From Campylobacteraceae bacterium UBA1877 (GTDB lineage Bacteria > Campylobacterota > Campylobacteria > Campylobacterales > Campylobacteraceae): a DNA stretch of 6,610 nt. The translations under genes were made by a program, and so were the position numbers. Location of the stretch: the NCBI GenBank assembly GCA_002352945.1, contig DDHL01000023.1, positions 19,298-25,907 of the forward strand, read 5' to 3'. Positions 4,814 to 6,610 of this stretch are shown piece after piece. The stretch's first letter is position 1; every line of letters starts with the position of its first letter. Under the pieces are notes generated by a model. That model did not search any database, was not told the DNA's origin, and saw only the letters and a list, made by a program, of their open reading frames with translations.

Positions 4814-6610
4814 GGCTTCACGCTTCTCTTCAATCTCTAAAAACCGATCGATTAGAGGCTCTAACTGAGCCTCTTTTGCTTCTAGTTGTTCTGTTAGGGC
4901 AGCAATTCCCTCCTTTTGGTAGCACTCTGGATTTGCCAAACACTCTTTTAATCTTTGAATTTCATCTTCTAAACGGGATATCTCTTTAGGCAGGCTTTCA
5001 TACTCTTTTTGCTCTTTGTAGCTTAGTTTAGCTGATTTGGTTTTTGCCTTTTTTGTTTCACTACTTGCCTGTTTTGTTTGAAGTTTGCAGTATGCATCAA
5101 GTTCTGCCATCTCTTTTTCAATCTCTAAAAACTCACTATAGCTTTGATAACTCTCTTCAATTTTTCCATTGCCTGTAAAAATAAGCAGTTTTTTAGCGAT
5201 TTTGTCAACAAAGTATCTATCATGGCTTACAAAGATTACTGCACCAGCAAACTTTTGGATAGCCTCTTCAAGAATATTGATTGTTGGAATATCAAGATCG
5301 TTTGTAGGCTCATCTAAAATTAAACATTCCACCTTTTTTGTAAAAAGTAGAGCTAGTGCAACGCGGTTTTTTTCACCGCCACTTAAAAGACCAATCTTTT
5401 TATTTAAATCCTCTTTTGGAAATAAAAATTGCTTCAAATAACCATAAACATGCATGCTTGAGCCTCTAACATCAACTCTATCGCCACCATTTGGACAAAA
5501 GGTTTCGATTAAATCTTTATCATCATCAAGCATTTGGCGTTGTTGGTCAAAGTATCCTATTGAAAAATCTCCCCTTTTTATCACTCCACTATCTGGTTTA
5601 AGTGATCCAATAAGCAGTCGCAAAAGAGTTGATTTGCCAGATCCATTCTTGCCAACAATGGCTATGCGATCATTTTGTAAAATTCTTGCGTTAAATTGTT
5701 TGATTAAGCACTTATCTCCCAAAGTTTTTGATACATCTTTAAGCTCAAAAAGCATCCTTTTTTTATTGACGGACTTTTCTTGGTTAAAATTGTGTTTTGC
5801 TCTCTCAAGCTCAAGTTTTATGCGATTTAATTGGCTTGGATTTTTTTTAGCGGCCTCTCGCATAGCAAGCACTCTTTGTTTGCGCCCTTCATTTCGCTTT
5901 AATCTTGCTTTAACTCCCTTTTGAAGCCACTCTTCTTCACTTTTTAACTGCTTTAAAAGGCTCTCATGCTGTTTTTGCATTGCACGCAAAAGCTCCTCTT
6001 TGGATTTGAGGTAGTTTTCATAACCGCCTTTGAAGCTTCGCAGTTTGCAGTTATCAATCTCAACGCTTCTTGTGGCAATATGGTCGATAAAGTAACGATC
6101 GTGAGAGATAAAGACGAGGGTAAAATTACCCTTTAAGAGCATCTCTTCTAAAAAAGAGACCATGTAAACATCTAGATGGTTTGTTGGCTCATCTAAGAGT
6201 AAAATATCTGGTTTTTTTAAAATTAAACCAGCTAGAGCAACCCTTCTTTGCTCACCCCCGCTTAACATTGAAACGGGGCTATTTTCATACTCTTTTAGGG
6301 CAAATTCTTGCAAAATACGTTCAATTTTATCATCTAAATTCCATCCATCGTGGGCATCTAAAAAGCTTGCTAGTTCATTTTGTCTTGATTGAAGTTGTGG
6401 GTTGTCAAAATCTTGTGCAAGTTTAGAAGAGATAAAATTGTACTCTTTTTGAGCCTCTAGGATGTGGGTAAGCTCACTTTTGATGGCTTGGCGAACACTG
6501 TGGTGGTGCTGAAATTTTGGAACTTGATCTAGCATCTCAACGCTAATGTTGCTTTGCACGATTCTTCGACCACTATCTGGCTCAAGTGAGCCATTGATAA
6601 TTTTCATTAA
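4796..6610 (-). CDS. uup: ABC-F family ATPase, Uup type (N-terminus cut by window edge)
   Basis: This is a soluble, duplicated ABC ATPase without membrane segments. ABC-F proteins act on the ribosome E site to relieve stalled translation; E. coli Uup also affects transposon precise excision. The frame stays open to 6610, and the visible part begins just after the first Walker A ([14 protein letters not shown]), so the true start lies outside and the Met at 6607 is internal. Counting from that Met: signature LSGGEQ (115-120), Walker [12 protein letters not shown] (136-146), SHD (168-170), a Lys/Glu-rich linker (about 195-280), second Walker A GKNGSGKS (319-326), LSGGEK (408-413), [11 protein letters not shown] (429-439), SHD (461-463), and a coiled-coil C-terminal domain from about 525 ([17 protein letters not shown]). 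That C-terminal domain, with the TNDLDIPT variant, points to Uup over EttA or YheS. It converges on the chemoreceptor gene. Confidence 0.92.
   Translation of the reverse strand, partial: LMKIINGSLEPDSGRRIVQSNISVEMLDQVPKFQHHHSVRQAIKSELTHILEAQKEYNFISSKLAQDFDNPQLQSRQNELASFLDAHDGWNLDDKIERILQEFALKEYENSPVSMLSGGEQRRVALAGLILKKPDILLLDEPTNHLDVYMVSFLEEMLLKGNFTLVFISHDRYFIDHIATRSVEIDNCKLRSFKGGYENYLKSKEELLRAMQKQHESLLKQLKSEEEWLQKGVKARLKRNEGRKQRVLAMREAAKKNPSQLNRIKLELERAKHNFNQEKSVNKKRMLFELKDVSKTLGDKCLIKQFNARILQNDRIAIVGKNGSGKSTLLRLLIGSLKPDSGVIKRGDFSIGYFDQQRQMLDDDKDLIETFCPNGGDRVDVRGSSMHVYGYLKQFLFPKEDLNKKIGLLSGGEKNRVALALLFTKKVECLILDEPTNDLDIPTINILEEAIQKFAGAVIFVSHDRYFVDKIAKKLLIFTGNGKIEESYQSYSEFLEIEKEMAELDAYCKLQTKQASSETKKAKTKSAKLSYKEQKEYESLPKEISRLEDEIQRLKECLANPECYQKEGIAALTEQLEAKEAQLEPLIDRFLEIEEKREALGLET
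4854..4877 (+). terminator. Probable intrinsic terminator of the chemoreceptor mRNA, inside antisense uup
   Basis: AGAGGCTC (4854-4861) and GAGCCTCT (4867-4874) form a perfect 8-bp stem with a 5-base loop (TAACT), followed by TTTTGCTTCT on the plus strand. It starts 40 bases after the chemoreceptor stop. On the minus strand no T-run follows, so the signal is polarised to stop rightward transcription. It lies within uup codons for the C-terminal coiled coil, so the U-tract is short and strength is uncertain. Confidence 0.5.

Noticed and set aside
5169..5924. Plus-strand open frames of 90 and 156 codons
   Set aside because: They lie wholly antisense to the well-supported ABC-F gene, have no ribosome sites of note, and their translations show Ser/Leu/Phe-rich shadow composition.
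6181..6426. Plus-strand open frame of 81 codons
   Set aside because: Antisense to conserved ABC-F sequence (Walker B and signature region); no independent coding evidence.
1..6610. CRISPR arrays, tRNA/rRNA genes, insertion sequences or prophage signs
   Set aside because: No repeated spacer-like units, no cloverleaf or rRNA sequence, no transposase or flanking inverted repeats were seen; nearly all sequence is accounted for by ordinary genes.

Overview
The window is AT-rich and densely coded. Its Shine-Dalgarno sites are AAGGA/GGAG-like, its promoters have good -10 hexamers but poor -35s, and the proteins are rich in Lys, Ile and Phe. Together with a fliL-like start, a cysQ, and a DUF2249 / oxidase-like / MIP18 cluster beside a haem-type chemoreceptor, this suggests a motile, free-living respiratory Campylobacterota (epsilonproteobacterium) of the Sulfurimonas/Nitratiruptor type. 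The lineage is an inference from style and gene content; no marker gene is present.

Layout. At the left edge (1-60, minus) are the first 20 codons of a probable fliL. It diverges from cysQ (214-1029, plus), a 3'(2'),5'-bisphosphate nucleotidase, and the two share a roughly 150-bp promoter region. Next is a compact three-gene operon (1110-2989): a DUF2249 (TusA-fold) protein, a 12-TM protein resembling shortened haem-copper oxidase subunit I/NnrS proteins, and a MIP18/DUF59 (SufT-like) iron-sulfur assembly protein. Its leader holds a perfect FNR-type palindrome (1045-1058) placed exactly as in a class II activator promoter, with TACAAT at 1081-1086. An unannotated small ORF (3075-3227, 50 aa, GTG start) then overlaps by ATGA a methyl-accepting chemotaxis protein (3224-4813) whose periplasmic domain carries a haem c site, CLACH. 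The right side (4796-6610, minus) is a Uup-type ABC-F ATPase. It converges on the chemoreceptor gene, overlaps it by 18 bp, and is cut by the window edge before its first Walker A.

How it fits together. The central block reads as a response to respiratory or nitrogen-oxide conditions. A Crp/FNR-family regulator probably switches on the three-gene set, which combines sulfur-carrier-like, haem-membrane-like and Fe-S-assembly-like proteins. The adjacent haem chemoreceptor could steer swimming by redox state, oxygen or NO. The most novel items are the unannotated CxxC microprotein coupled to the haem chemoreceptor, the class II FNR promoter of the DUF2249 operon, and a probable chemoreceptor terminator embedded in the antisense uup coding sequence.
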